Source: a virus. From it: a stretch of 64,000 nt of DNA. The notes below the pieces were generated by a model. The model was given only the letters and a program-made list of their open reading frames with translations, did no database searches and was not told the origin of the DNA. Numbering within the stretch: position 1 is the first letter of the stretch; every line of letters starts with the position of its first letter. This document shows positions 1-7,842 of the stretch, in pieces. Location of the stretch: positions 1 to 64,000 of IMG/VR virus record IMGVR_UViG_3300021598_001271; one strand, given 5' to 3'. The position numbers and the translations under genes were made by a program.

Positions 1-2
1 AC

Positions 3-107
3 TTAAAAAATATCTCAGAAAAATACGCTCACAAAGTATTTTTAGTGTTTATCACATTGTTATTAATAACAATAATTTCGGTTGTCTTATCATTTATTAA
101 ATCATAA
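3..107 (+). CDS. C-terminal end of a membrane protein (partial)
   Basis: The frame is open from the left edge for 34 codons and ends in TAA. The visible tail contains one strongly hydrophobic stretch of about 20 residues (FLVFITLLLITIISVVLSF) followed by a short polar end, as in a C-terminal membrane anchor. The start and any other domain lie outside the window, so no function can be given. It points the same way as the next gene. Confidence 0.4.
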   Translation, partial: LKNISEKYAHKVFLVFITLLLITIISVVLSFIKS

Positions 108-122
108 TTTATAATTTTAAGG

Positions 123-130
123 TATTTATA
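123..130 (+). promoter_or_regulatory. Late-type octamer TATTTATA
   Basis: The octamer reads toward the gene and ends 4 nt before its ATG. If it is a -10 element, transcription would begin at or next to the start codon, giving a nearly leaderless mRNA. It belongs to a recurrent set in this window. Confidence 0.55.
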
Positions 131-134
131 TGTG

Positions 135-1073
135 ATGAAGATAAAAATCACAGAAAATCAATATAATTTAATATCAACTGTCTTATCAGAAGCGTTTGGT
201 AAAGGTGATTCATTTGCAACTTTCATCAGAGGTGAATTGAAGAGGATATACTCACCGTTAGGTAAATGGGGTAAAGCCCCCAATCCTGATGATAATTGTA
301 TTACCGAAGAAGGAGTTATTGGAATATTTCCTCACTCAGATGAAGATACTTGGTCTATTTTAAATAGATTCGACACCAATTCTAAAGTTAAAAAAGAGAT
401 TGAATCAATATTTGAATCGTCTGATTATGAAGACAAAACTGAATCAGGATTTAGAACTTGGATTTCTTTAAACTCTAATGAGTTGTTTGGACCTGATGGA
501 GAATATACTCAAAGATTAGTTGACCTTAACACTGAAACAGTTATTAAAGGTAATAGAAATGAATTATACGCAGTTAGTATAATTGGTAATAGATTTCCTG
601 ACGCCAAAATAAAAAGATATTGTTCAGGTGATATAAGAGACACAAGAAAAGGTATGGACATCTCAGTTGAGATAGGTGATGTAAATTTAAATTACCAGGT
701 TAAACCTTTTTCATCTGTAACTAGTTTTATTGATGATGAAGGTGATACTTTTTTTGAAGTTAAGTCTTATGTTGATGTTACAAAATATTCAGAGAAAAAT
801 GTAAATGTGTTTATGTTCGTTGATAGTACTAATAATCAATTTATAAGTTTTGCGAACGTAAAACGTAAGATAGGTAAAGTTGGTGCTAATACTATTAGAT
901 TTTATGAAGCCCCTTTGGAAACAAATATGACATTTAAGACAAGAAAGAAAAAGAGTAGTTTAAATGTCGCATCAAAATTATATGGTTTAGATGATAAGAA
1001 ATTAGAGAATATTGATTTTAGATTAAATTCTTTAGCAAACTTAAAGAAAAAGTATTTAAAGAAAAAACCCTAA
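135..1073 (+). CDS. Tagged protein with PD-(D/E)xK nuclease-like core
   Basis: A 312-residue protein. The ATG is preferred over the GTG one codon earlier. The N-terminus MKIKITENQYNLISTVLSEA carries the recurrent tag with two T4-type processing sites (ITE and LSE). The middle has a plausible PD-(D/E)xK arrangement: Glu about 143, Asp about 175 (GMDISVEIG) and QVK at about 188-190 (LNYQVKPF), as in restriction-like nucleases that use QxK. The C-terminus is basic (repeated Lys). Inference: a nuclease packaged in the capsid and delivered with the DNA. The nuclease call comes from motif spacing only. It ends in a terminator shared with the convergent gene. Confidence 0.6.
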   Translation: MKIKITENQYNLISTVLSEAFGKGDSFATFIRGELKRIYSPLGKWGKAPNPDDNCITEEGVIGIFPHSDEDTWSILNRFDTNSKVKKEIESIFESSDYEDKTESGFRTWISLNSNELFGPDGEYTQRLVDLNTETVIKGNRNELYAVSIIGNRFPDAKIKRYCSGDIRDTRKGMDISVEIGDVNLNYQVKPFSSVTSFIDDEGDTFFEVKSYVDVTKYSEKNVNVFMFVDSTNNQFISFANVKRKIGKVGANTIRFYEAPLETNMTFKTRKKKSSLNVASKLYGLDDKKLENIDFRLNSLANLKKKYLKKKP

Positions 1074-1091
1074 TTATTAGGGTTTTTTTTA
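1062..1091. terminator. Bidirectional intrinsic terminator
   Basis: AAACCCTAATTATTAGGGTTT forms a GC-capped hairpin with an A-run on the left and a T-run on the right, so it can stop both convergent genes. The two stop codons lie inside it. Confidence 0.85.
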
Positions 1092-1270
1092 TTGTTTTTC
1101 CAATCTAACCAAAATCCTAACGCAACTATTATATTCATACCAAAAGAGGCAATTATTTCATAAATGTCCTCATATACATTCATAGTTAAATGTACGTGAC
1201 CAATAACCCAAAAAGGTATTGATAGGTTAGTCGCAATCCAAATTATTGTAAAGATAATAAATTGTTTCAT
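1070..1270 (-). CDS. Small two-helix membrane protein
   Basis: 66 residues with two hydrophobic segments, at about residues 3-24 and 40-56, and a basic, Asn-rich tail (WKNNKKNPNN). No family recognised. It ends 4 bp inside the opposite-strand gene at their shared terminator and starts 1 bp beyond the stop of the tagged gene upstream, so it is probably co-transcribed with it. Likely an inner-membrane protein of unknown role. Confidence 0.6.
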   Translation of the reverse strand: MKQFIIFTIIWIATNLSIPFWVIGHVHLTMNVYEDIYEIIASFGMNIIVALGFWLDWKNNKKNPNN

Positions 1271-1271
1271 A

Positions 1272-1865
1272 TTAAAACCCTGTAATTTCTTTTCGTTTAA
1301 CTATGCCCAAAATATCTAAGTAGAAATCTTCAAGGTCTCTTTGACCTGATTTTATTTGGTCAATTATTTCTTGTCTTTTATATCCTGTATTTTTGTCAAT
1401 AAAATCAATCATTTCTTCATCGGTAATACCTTCAGGTTTGGTAGGTTCAGGAACACATTCGTGGTCTCTTTCTGTGGTACCAATATCTTCGATAAATAAC
1501 CCTGTTTCACCAACAATTTGTTCAAATTTAGGTATCATTGTTTCTTCATACCATTCTTCAAATACGTGTATAACAAATGATTCTCTAACACTGAATATCG
1601 ATTGTATTGATTTAATAAGATTCTGAGACACAATTAGATGACCACCATCAAATTTATTATTATCAAAATAATATACTGCGGTTATAGATTCAACACCATC
1701 AACACACCAATCCTCACGAAGATTACCGTAGTTACGAGATTTTTTACCAACCTTTCTATTACCATTTGAAATGTATTGATTTAAATATTTTTCAATCCCT
1801 GACTGTAAAGCGGGACTACTTTTCATAAATCGTTTATACTGTTGTTCTGTAATTACTATCTTCAT
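1272..1865 (-). CDS. Tagged hypothetical protein (ITEQQY family)
   Basis: 197 residues. The start is placed at MKIVITEQQYKRFMKSS rather than 13 codons upstream, because this N-terminus matches those at 2931, 13594 and 135 and a TATTTATT octamer lies 4 nt before it. The ITE triplet is a T4-type prohead-protease site. The body is acidic, with a conserved-looking EEWYEE segment and a C-terminal part rich in charged helices. No known domain recognised. Inference: packaged virion protein. Confidence 0.65.
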   Translation of the reverse strand: MKIVITEQQYKRFMKSSPALQSGIEKYLNQYISNGNRKVGKKSRNYGNLREDWCVDGVESITAVYYFDNNKFDGGHLIVSQNLIKSIQSIFSVRESFVIHVFEEWYEETMIPKFEQIVGETGLFIEDIGTTERDHECVPEPTKPEGITDEEMIDFIDKNTGYKRQEIIDQIKSGQRDLEDFYLDILGIVKRKEITGF

Positions 1866-1869
1866 TAAT

Positions 1870-1877
1870 AATAAATA
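1870..1877 (-). promoter_or_regulatory. Late-type octamer TATTTATT
   Basis: Reads toward the tagged gene on the minus strand, 4 nt before its ATG, preceded by G (GTATTTATT). Confidence 0.5.
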
Positions 1878-1894
1878 CTTCGTTAGATAATAAT

Positions 1895-1921
1895 AAACCC
1901 CCACATTTCTGTGAGGGTTTG
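1895..1921 (-). terminator. Intrinsic terminator
   Basis: AAACCCTCACAGAAATGTG-type hairpin on the minus strand directly after the synthetase-like gene. The T-tract is short (GGGTTTATTATT), so efficiency may be modest. Confidence 0.6.
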
Positions 1922-1925
1922 TTAA

Positions 1926-2753
1926 TTATACTAATTCTAACTCTTCTTGTTTTAGTAGTTCGTAAGCTCTCGCTAATCTTGTCATCCCTATTCCTCCACC
2001 ATATCTTGGGAAGAACTCCATCGATAAGAATTCTTCTAATTCTTTCTCAACTCTTTCTTTACCGAATAGTTCAAATAATTTAGCACAATATCCACCATTT
2101 TCAATTGTGTAGAACATCTCTCTCATTTTTTCAACATCACAACTTCTTTCAGCAGAACCAATTGTTTCTTGCCCATATAATATGACATCAACTTTGTTGA
2201 AAATTCCATTTGTACCGTGTTTCATATTCCAAAATGGATTAGTTCTTAGTGGGAAATGTTGTAATGAAATTGATTCACTAATCTCATTCCACATTTTAGT
2301 TTCGTGTTCGTTCTCTAAAATCTCCGTATTATATTCCGCACATAAACTTTCATAAGTAGCAGACTTTGGTTTATTAAACCCTAAATAAACTAATAGTTCT
2401 TCTTCTAACTTTACTAAATCAGACATAGTTCCTTTAGATTCAAATTCAAACATCGGGAAGATTAATTCGTGTCTACCAGGTATCGGAGTTTTTTCTTCTC
2501 TATATGAAGTTGATACACAAAATACTCCATTCCACTCAGGATTTTTAAGTAACTCATACTCTAACCACATCTGTCCTGTTTGTGGTAGTGGCCAAATTTC
2601 ACCTGAATACTCAAATGTCTTAACCGAATGTGGGTTTTCACAAGCAGCTAAAATCGATAATCTTGATTGGGTTGGAACCTCAATAAAACCTTTATCAAGG
2701 AAAAATCCTCTCATCTTTTGAACTAGTTCGTTGTACGTCTTAGTGTTTCTCAT
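1926..2753 (-). CDS. Class II aminoacyl-tRNA-synthetase-like enzyme (Asp/Asn type), no anticodon domain
   Basis: 275 residues covering only a class II catalytic core. Motif 2 is visible as YREE followed by RHELIFPMFEFE (about 84-105) and motif 3 as GGGIGMTRL (about 252-260). GQETIGSAER at about 194-203 resembles the conserved segment of Asp/Asn-type enzymes. The N-terminal OB-fold that binds the anticodon, about 100 residues in true AspRS and AsnRS, is absent. It may therefore make asparagine from aspartate, as the archaeal AsnRS-derived asparagine synthetase does, or modify another substrate rather than charge tRNA. The class II assignment is solid; the substrate is inference. Confidence 0.75.
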   Translation of the reverse strand: MRNTKTYNELVQKMRGFFLDKGFIEVPTQSRLSILAACENPHSVKTFEYSGEIWPLPQTGQMWLEYELLKNPEWNGVFCVSTSYREEKTPIPGRHELIFPMFEFESKGTMSDLVKLEEELLVYLGFNKPKSATYESLCAEYNTEILENEHETKMWNEISESISLQHFPLRTNPFWNMKHGTNGIFNKVDVILYGQETIGSAERSCDVEKMREMFYTIENGGYCAKLFELFGKERVEKELEEFLSMEFFPRYGGGIGMTRLARAYELLKQEELELV

Positions 2754-2803
2754 TTTTTCTTTTTTTTTATTTATTGTTTATTGTTTATTAGAATCGTATG
2801 GGC

Positions 2804-2834
2804 AAAAAAAATCCCTTCAATAAATGAAGGGATT
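2804..2834 (-). terminator. Intrinsic terminator
   Basis: AATCCCTTCATTTATTGAAGGGATT hairpin, read on the minus strand, followed by a run of seven or more T. It ends the tagged gene upstream. Confidence 0.85.
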
Positions 2835-2930
2835 ATTTTCAGACGTAAAGTCTGTATTATTTTCATAGTTTCTTAGTCTCAGTTTTCTATTCATTAGGTA
2901 TAAATATATAATACTTTTGTAAAAGGTAAA

Positions 2931-3497
2931 CTATTCTTCAAACATTCCTTTTTCAGTAACCGACATAAAATCACATATTACAGGGATACCTGTTTGTTTA
3001 GTTACAATAATAAACATTTGTAGATTTATAGCTTCTTTCATTTCTTCATCAACTTCCCATCCAAAATCCTCGTTAGTATGAGCATCATAGACATTATCAA
3101 TCACAACACCATCACCGTGGTCAATATCAACAATACCATTTCCATCAACTTCAGCGTCAAACCAAAAATTTTCAATAATATCTATATTAAAATCACCACT
3201 TATTCTAAACCCACTAACTTTAAATTTAAAATCATAAGTTCCTAACTCAGCTCTATAAATCTTATTAGAAAACTGTTCTAACATTTTGTAAACAGTTTCT
3301 ATTCCTCCGTACCACTCAACTAACCATTTTAGTACCGTTGACCAATAATCGTTCACACCAAATAGTTTTAAGGTGGAATCTGAAACATCAGGTCCATTCT
3401 TATCCCAATACTTAAATATTGGGGATTTAAGGTGGTCCACAGAATGTTTAGATTTCTGTAATAAATTATATTGTTGTTCGGTAATTATTATTTTCAT
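2931..3497 (-). CDS. Tagged hypothetical protein (ITEQQY family)
   Basis: 188 residues beginning MKIIITEQQYNLLQKSK, almost the same 10-residue start as the proteins at 1272 and 13594, with an ITE processing site. The rest is unrelated to those proteins: an acidic, aromatic-rich beta-type domain with a run of Asp/Gly (DIDHGDGVVIDN). No family recognised. It has its own late-type octamer and a strong terminator, so it is a single-gene transcript. Probably a minor virion protein. Confidence 0.65.
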   Translation of the reverse strand: MKIIITEQQYNLLQKSKHSVDHLKSPIFKYWDKNGPDVSDSTLKLFGVNDYWSTVLKWLVEWYGGIETVYKMLEQFSNKIYRAELGTYDFKFKVSGFRISGDFNIDIIENFWFDAEVDGNGIVDIDHGDGVVIDNVYDAHTNEDFGWEVDEEMKEAINLQMFIIVTKQTGIPVICDFMSVTEKGMFEE

Positions 3498-3501
3498 TAT
3501 T

Positions 3502-3509
3502 GATAAATA
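3502..3509 (-). promoter_or_regulatory. Late-type octamer TATTTATC
   Basis: Ends 4 nt before the ATG of the minus-strand tagged gene. The last base differs from the A/T seen elsewhere. It lies only 12 bp from a diverging copy of the motif. Confidence 0.5.
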
Positions 3510-3521
3510 CTTTATTAAATA

Positions 3522-3529
3522 TATTTATT
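3522..3529 (+). promoter_or_regulatory. Late-type octamer TATTTATT
   Basis: Ends 5 nt before the ATG of the plus-strand gene. With the neighbouring minus-strand copy it makes a compact divergent promoter pair in under 40 bp. Confidence 0.5.
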
Positions 3530-3534
3530 AAGGT

Positions 3535-4509
3535 ATGATAAACGAAATCAAAATAAATAAACAATCATTAATGCACGACCTTATGATTATGGACTATAAT
3601 CACGAGGATGCAGAATATGAACTTAATTCATTATTAGATTGGTTTAAATCATTACCCAACACATTAGAATTATATAGAATCATATACGTTGATAGTGAAA
3701 ATCAAATCAATGTTAAACAACCTGGTTCTCATTACTCCCTTAATAAAGATGAGTTATTATCATCTCACACCTACTCCTCAGGATATGGTGATTTGAAGTA
3801 TCTTATAACTGTTTCGGCAAGTAAATCATTAGTAGATGTTCAAGATACATTATCAAATAACATTTTGTACCCTAATGAGTTGGAAATTACTCTAAAGAAT
3901 AAAGGTAAGGGTGCTAAAATAATATCTTTAACACTATTATCTGAACCCATAGACGATACTAATCCTGATGATTCAATATTATTTGAACAGAAATCAAATA
4001 ATGATGTGTCTAAACTTCTTACTAAACTAGTTAATGAGCACGGGGTTTACAAAGCGATGGAAATGACAGGTTTAAACGTTATTCAATTGTTTGATAGATT
4101 AGGTAATAACATTATTATCGATTCTGAAATGGCCAGTGACTTATTGAGATTGTTGTGGAATAAAAATTTTCTCCCTAAAAAGGTAAATAACTTTAAATTA
4201 TATTTTGAAAGTTTTGATGGTGTTCTTTACTGGCATTTAGATACTGAAGCGGAAGAAGCACAAGCGATGTGTACTCCGTTTTGGGAAGGTAATAAATCAG
4301 TCCCAATTGATTTTGATTACTACACAGTAAAAAAAGATGGTGGTAGTGAGGAACATAATCCTCAGTGGTACAAAAGTATACCGTATGAAGACAATTTTGA
4401 TTCAATACAAGATTTAATTGATTGGTTCAAAGAGTGGTATATACCTGTGGTATATCACCAATTAAATAATTTTATGAAAAAAGCGAGAAAAGAATTTAGA
4501 GATAACTAA
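3535..4509 (+). CDS. ADP-ribosyltransferase-like protein
   Basis: 324 residues. The first 140 show the layout of R-S-E-type mono-ADP-ribosyltransferases: LYRII (Arg about 48), GSHYS (about 64-68) in place of the STS strand, and NELEI (about 114-118) matching the ExE turn. Phage enzymes of this fold, such as T4 Alt, are carried in the head and modify host RNA polymerase or other proteins. MINE at the very start gives an (I/L)-x-E triplet but not the full tag. The C-terminal half (about 150-324) is unrecognised. It is preceded by a late-type octamer. The enzymatic call is inference from motif spacing. Confidence 0.5.
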   Translation: MINEIKINKQSLMHDLMIMDYNHEDAEYELNSLLDWFKSLPNTLELYRIIYVDSENQINVKQPGSHYSLNKDELLSSHTYSSGYGDLKYLITVSASKSLVDVQDTLSNNILYPNELEITLKNKGKGAKIISLTLLSEPIDDTNPDDSILFEQKSNNDVSKLLTKLVNEHGVYKAMEMTGLNVIQLFDRLGNNIIIDSEMASDLLRLLWNKNFLPKKVNNFKLYFESFDGVLYWHLDTEAEEAQAMCTPFWEGNKSVPIDFDYYTVKKDGGSEEHNPQWYKSIPYEDNFDSIQDLIDWFKEWYIPVVYHQLNNFMKKARKEFRDN

Positions 4510-4925
4510 TTCTTAGGACCTGGAAAGGTTAATTCAATATCAACACCAACGTTTGGAATCCACTGTTCAATCTTACTAAGTATATCTTCTTCCATTCTAT
4601 CCCAAGACCAACTTGGTAAATCATCTCTCCAATATACTCTTTCCCATTCATCTAAATTAGACTCACCAATAAGGATGTCATCAATTATTAATTTAATTGT
4701 ACCTGAAAATTCACCATCACCTTCTTCCCATAAAGATATTTTATCTATATGATAACCAATATGGTAATCAACCATATCGTCATTGTCTGAGTAAGGCATA
4801 GAATATGAATCGTCAAACTCACCTACCTTACCAACAACTTTCACTATCGCTTTAATCATTGGATGTGTTTGAGGTAGTCTATAGTCAGTCTCTTCTCTTA
4901 ATATTTGTTTGATTAATTCTCTCAC
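4506..4925 (-). CDS. Tagged hypothetical protein (ILREE type)
   Basis: 139 residues from a GTG start, MRELIKQILREETDYR, matching the start of the protein at 15588 (MREIIRKILREQNTG). LRE is a T4-type processing site. The remaining domain is very acidic with many Trp and Tyr residues (EWERVYWRDDLPSWSWDRM). Not recognised. The stop overlaps the converging gene by 4 bp. The octamer 3 nt upstream supports the GTG start. Confidence 0.6.
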   Translation of the reverse strand: MRELIKQILREETDYRLPQTHPMIKAIVKVVGKVGEFDDSYSMPYSDNDDMVDYHIGYHIDKISLWEEGDGEFSGTIKLIIDDILIGESNLDEWERVYWRDDLPSWSWDRMEEDILSKIEQWIPNVGVDIELTFPGPKN

Positions 4926-4928
4926 ATT

Positions 4929-4936
4929 TATAAATA
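4929..4936 (-). promoter_or_regulatory. Late-type octamer TATTTATA
   Basis: Ends 3 nt before the GTG start, preceded by G. Same geometry as the other short-spacing copies. Confidence 0.5.
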
Positions 4937-4946
4937 CTCAGTAAAT

Positions 4947-4971
4947 AAAAAACCTACTCTTCAGTAGGTTC
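4947..4971 (-). terminator. Intrinsic terminator overlapping a stop codon
   Basis: AACCTACTGAAGAGTAGGTT followed by TTTT on the minus strand. The hairpin includes the last codons of the gene it ends. Confidence 0.8.
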
Positions 4972-5331
4972 TTCATCGTCTATTTCCCAACCATCTTCTT
5001 CGTACCAATATTCAGCACAAGGATAAGGTCTTCCTTTGTCGTCAAGATATACCCATATCTTATCATCTTTAGTTATCTTTGGCATATAGTCATCACCAGG
5101 ATGTTCAACCCATCTCCAATCTTTACCCTCTTCTCCTTCAGGAATTTCAGGGTTATCTAGCGGAGGGTGGTAAGCATTTACATCAAAATAACGCCAATTA
5201 CAAGAACATCCAATGTCCTCAGGTGAACTTATACAATCATCACATAAGTATGGGTTACCACCTCCTGAAAATCCAGGGGCGTAAACCCATACCGCCATTT
5301 TACCACAATCACAAAGTTTTTTATTTTTCAT
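4954..5331 (-). CDS. Cys-rich, probably zinc-binding hypothetical protein
   Basis: 125 residues. The N-terminal part holds CDCGKMAVW, CDDC and CSC motifs at about residues 8-10, 30-33 and 43-45, enough for a zinc-binding knuckle. The rest is acidic and Trp/Tyr-rich and ends in EEPTEE. It overlaps the RNA ligase stop side by 11 bp and is probably translated from the same message. Family not recognised. Confidence 0.6.
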   Translation of the reverse strand: MKNKKLCDCGKMAVWVYAPGFSGGGNPYLCDDCISSPEDIGCSCNWRYFDVNAYHPPLDNPEIPEGEEGKDWRWVEHPGDDYMPKITKDDKIWVYLDDKGRPYPCAEYWYEEDGWEIDDEEPTEE

Positions 5332-6355
5332 TCAATAAGAATTTGTTTGAAATTGCTTTAAAACTAATTGTTCTATCAGAACTTCTAATAACAATCCCTT
5401 CTCTATCAAAAGAAAAATTTAACACTGATTTATCATCCGCAACCTTCAACATATCTTCAACAGTTTCAGGTAATGTAAAGTTAGTATCTAATACAGGTAC
5501 TGTTTCTAAGTCCATACCATTAATCAAGGCAATAAACTCACCCAATCCTAAGTACTCTTGAGTGTCGATGTTAAATGCGTTGAAGAATTTAACCGTTTGT
5601 CCTTTAATCTTGTAAGGATTACCTTGAATACCTTCTCCAATCAACTCACCTTGTAAACAAATGTTATTGTCTAAAGTACCTAATTTTTCTTCCAACATCA
5701 ACTCACGAGCCACTTTCCAAAAAGTGTTACCTTCGGTTTCAAGTAACTCTAAATTACGAGAACACACACCAAAGATACCGTCTTTGAAGTAGTATGTTGC
5801 TGAAGAACCGTCTAACTTCTCGGTTACATAGAACTTCATACCTTCTTTGTTTTGAGTCTTAAATAACTCATACTCGGACGCTAAGTTTTGAATTCTCTCC
5901 TCATCTGTTTTACGGATGAAAGATGGGAATAAACCTTTAACTTTACCAGCAAGTTCTGCAGGAATTGGTGGTTCGTATTTAACAATCCCCAACATCTCAG
6001 TTACGTCTAACCCTTCAAATGGTGTTACGTAAATGTTAGTGTCAGTAGGATTCAAAACACTGATAGGTAAAATCAAACCTTGAGATACTTGACCTCTAAG
6101 TTTAATTGTTTTTAATCGGAAACCTTCTTGGTCTCCCATTTTTTTGTAAGAACTCTTACGTAAGAATTCAAACTCTTCTTTGATTGGTAAGAATGAGTCA
6201 ATCTCACAGTAGATAACCATATCACCAATTTTGTGACCTACATTCTTAGCAACCACAACTTTCCATCCATCAACGATGGCAAGTTCAATCATATCGGCTT
6301 CAGGTATTTTTTGGATGTCGTTAATCACCCTAACACTTGCTAATTTCCTTTCCAT
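5321..6355 (-). CDS. RNA ligase, DraRnl/Rnl5-like
   Basis: 344 residues. The adenylation motif KLDGSS gives Lys about 180 as the AMP-accepting residue, followed by a nucleotidyltransferase core (SRNLEL, LQGELIGEGIQG, EGIVIRS). The N-terminal 120 residues form a separate OB-like module (VVVAKNVGHKIGDMVIY), the order seen in the Deinococcus-type RNA ligase family rather than in T4 Rnl1. It would seal 3'-OH/5'-phosphate breaks in RNA, for example tRNAs cut by host defence nucleases. No polynucleotide kinase is present in the window. It overlaps the HNH gene by 16 bp. Confidence 0.85.
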   Translation of the reverse strand: MERKLASVRVINDIQKIPEADMIELAIVDGWKVVVAKNVGHKIGDMVIYCEIDSFLPIKEEFEFLRKSSYKKMGDQEGFRLKTIKLRGQVSQGLILPISVLNPTDTNIYVTPFEGLDVTEMLGIVKYEPPIPAELAGKVKGLFPSFIRKTDEERIQNLASEYELFKTQNKEGMKFYVTEKLDGSSATYYFKDGIFGVCSRNLELLETEGNTFWKVARELMLEEKLGTLDNNICLQGELIGEGIQGNPYKIKGQTVKFFNAFNIDTQEYLGLGEFIALINGMDLETVPVLDTNFTLPETVEDMLKVADDKSVLNFSFDREGIVIRSSDRTISFKAISNKFLLNEK

Positions 6356-6891
6356 TTTATATTTATTTTTTCTATTTTCTCAATTAATTCGTCAAGATTA
6401 AAATCACTTTTAATTCTATTGCACATAAAACAACACGGTTTAGAATTTTCTTTAGTATAACCAACCGAATTATCAATTCTATCTAAACTATTACAAACAA
6501 CCCAATTATCAGTATTTTTACTGTATCTTCTCCTTGTATAACCATAATGTTTATCTTTTGGTTCATCACCACAAAGGTAACAATTTTGTTTGGTTAATTC
6601 AACAAAAGTTTCATAGTCAAGTTCGAATAATAAATTTCTACTTTTAGCACCGTTTTTTAGTGAATTGTATAATTTTTTGCGGCCCGTTTCAGGATTTGAT
6701 TCACCTCCATTATTACAACCACAACTTTTAGATTGACCATTTCTTAAATTAGTTCCTGGTATTTCTTTAATGTTACCACATTCACATTCACATAACCAAT
6801 ACGAAGAACCTGATGCAGTTTTTTTTTCGGACTTATTTATAACTAATAATTTACCAAATTTATTACCTATTTCATTTTTTCTTTTTTCCAT
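6340..6891 (-). CDS. HNH homing-type endonuclease
   Basis: 183 residues. The start is set at MEKRKNEIGNKFGKLLV, directly behind a late-type octamer. The N-terminal part carries a CECECG zinc knuckle typical of phage free-standing HNH enzymes, and the C-terminal part has CYLCG, NSLDRIDNSVGY and CFMCNRIKSD, a zinc-stabilised HNH core whose DRID segment supplies the central catalytic residues. Probably a selfish mobile endonuclease inserted upstream of the RNA ligase. Confidence 0.85.
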   Translation of the reverse strand: MEKRKNEIGNKFGKLLVINKSEKKTASGSSYWLCECECGNIKEIPGTNLRNGQSKSCGCNNGGESNPETGRKKLYNSLKNGAKSRNLLFELDYETFVELTKQNCYLCGDEPKDKHYGYTRRRYSKNTDNWVVCNSLDRIDNSVGYTKENSKPCCFMCNRIKSDFNLDELIEKIEKINIKWKGN

Positions 6892-6894
6892 ACC

Positions 6895-6902
6895 AATAAA
6901 TA
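6895..6902 (-). promoter_or_regulatory. Late-type octamer TATTTATT
   Basis: Ends 3 nt before the chosen ATG of the HNH gene (GTATTTATTGGTATG). It supports the shorter start and shows that the homing gene has joined the same regulon. Confidence 0.5.
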
Positions 6903-6942
6903 CTGCGTAAATACACATTACGCACCATTTTTAGGTTAATTT

Positions 6943-7164
6943 TTATTTTATAAGTACCATATTTGTATTCGCTACTGGGGCTCTGAATACAGGAATTGCT
7001 GAAGTTGAATTTTCATCTGTTTTTTGCATTACCTCATAAAATCCTAATTCGGAACATTTCACTGTTGAGACGTTATCAAATGTTTCTAAAACTTTTGAAT
7101 CTCCTCTTGAACCTGATAGTAAAACTACTCTTTTAAGTGTTGTGTTGAATGTTAGTGTTTGCAT
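6943..7164 (-). CDS. Small hypothetical protein
   Basis: 73 residues, mostly beta-type (LTFNTTLKRVVLLSG at the start), no known motif. It overlaps the preceding gene by 13 bp, so the two are translated from one message driven by the TATCTTTG promoter. Early expression is likely from that host-type promoter. Function unknown. Confidence 0.55.
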   Translation of the reverse strand: MQTLTFNTTLKRVVLLSGSRGDSKVLETFDNVSTVKCSELGFYEVMQKTDENSTSAIPVFRAPVANTNMVLIK

Positions 7165-7373
7165 AATTTAAATTTTTTTTCTGTTAATATTCGTCTTAAT
7201 TCTCGTTCGGCTTTAGTATATAAAGATAAGTCTTTAGAGTTGAGTAAACCTTTGGTGAAGTTGTTAACCAACTTCTCCGATGTCTCTAAGTGTTCTTGGG
7301 TTTCACAAGAATTCACAACTCTTTTAACCCATTCTAAATTTTTTTCAAAAGTTACATTATATTCTGTCGTCAT
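7152..7373 (-). CDS. Small hypothetical helical protein
   Basis: 73 residues, predicted all-helical with alternating charge (EKNLEWVKRVV, RELRRIL). No family recognised. First gene of a two-gene unit behind a host-type promoter, hence probably early. Confidence 0.55.
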   Translation of the reverse strand: MTTEYNVTFEKNLEWVKRVVNSCETQEHLETSEKLVNNFTKGLLNSKDLSLYTKAERELRRILTEKKFKLCKH

Positions 7374-7397
7374 AATTACAAGTTATTTACTTTATGA

Positions 7398-7405
7398 CAA
7401 AGATA
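7398..7405 (-). promoter_or_regulatory. Host-type -7 box TATCTTTG
   Basis: Matches the Bacteroidota TAnnTTTG box, 24 nt before the ATG. No clear TTG is seen about 19 nt upstream. Confidence 0.55.
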
Positions 7406-7467
7406 CGAATTTTTTTTTAAAATAAAAATCTAATTTACTATAATACTCGTGAGTCTTATATTTTTTT

Positions 7468-7821
7468 ATGGCACATCCAATTTTACACGCAAAATCATCA
7501 GCTAAAAAGTTTGGTGGTAAATGGGAAGATTACATACATTTACACAATTGGTTAGACGAAACCAAAGGGTGGTACGCACATTCCATTCATAGAATGTTTA
7601 GACACCACAGTGAAGGTATTTTTGAAATGCAAGAAAGGTTTGGTCCTACATTTATCAATAGTGATGGTAAAACTGTCTACACTCGTTATGTTGGAGAACA
7701 ACACGTTAAGGAAGATTGTTTCAATTACATACCATCCGCAAAAGAATGGTTACAAGCTTTAGATTCAAAAGAAAAACCAATTTGGATGTTAAAAACAATG
7801 GAAATAAACGTAGAAGATTAA
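7468..7821 (+). CDS. Conserved phage/bacterial protein, DUF6915-like
   Basis: 117 residues with the hallmarks of a widespread small family: start MAHPILHAKSSAKKFGG, then HRMFRHHSEGIFE and RYVGEQHVKEDC. The many conserved His residues (HSEG, EQHV) hint at metal binding, but no activity is established. Full length for the family. I recognise the pattern from memory; the exact family number is less certain than the kinship. Confidence 0.7.
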   Translation: MAHPILHAKSSAKKFGGKWEDYIHLHNWLDETKGWYAHSIHRMFRHHSEGIFEMQERFGPTFINSDGKTVYTRYVGEQHVKEDCFNYIPSAKEWLQALDSKEKPIWMLKTMEINVED

Positions 7822-7829
7822 TATTTATT
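7822..7829 (+). promoter_or_regulatory. Late-type octamer TATTTATT
   Basis: Begins right after the stop of the upstream gene and ends 13 nt before the next ATG, in the long-spacing class. Confidence 0.45.
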
Positions 7830-7842
7830 AATAAAAAAAAAT

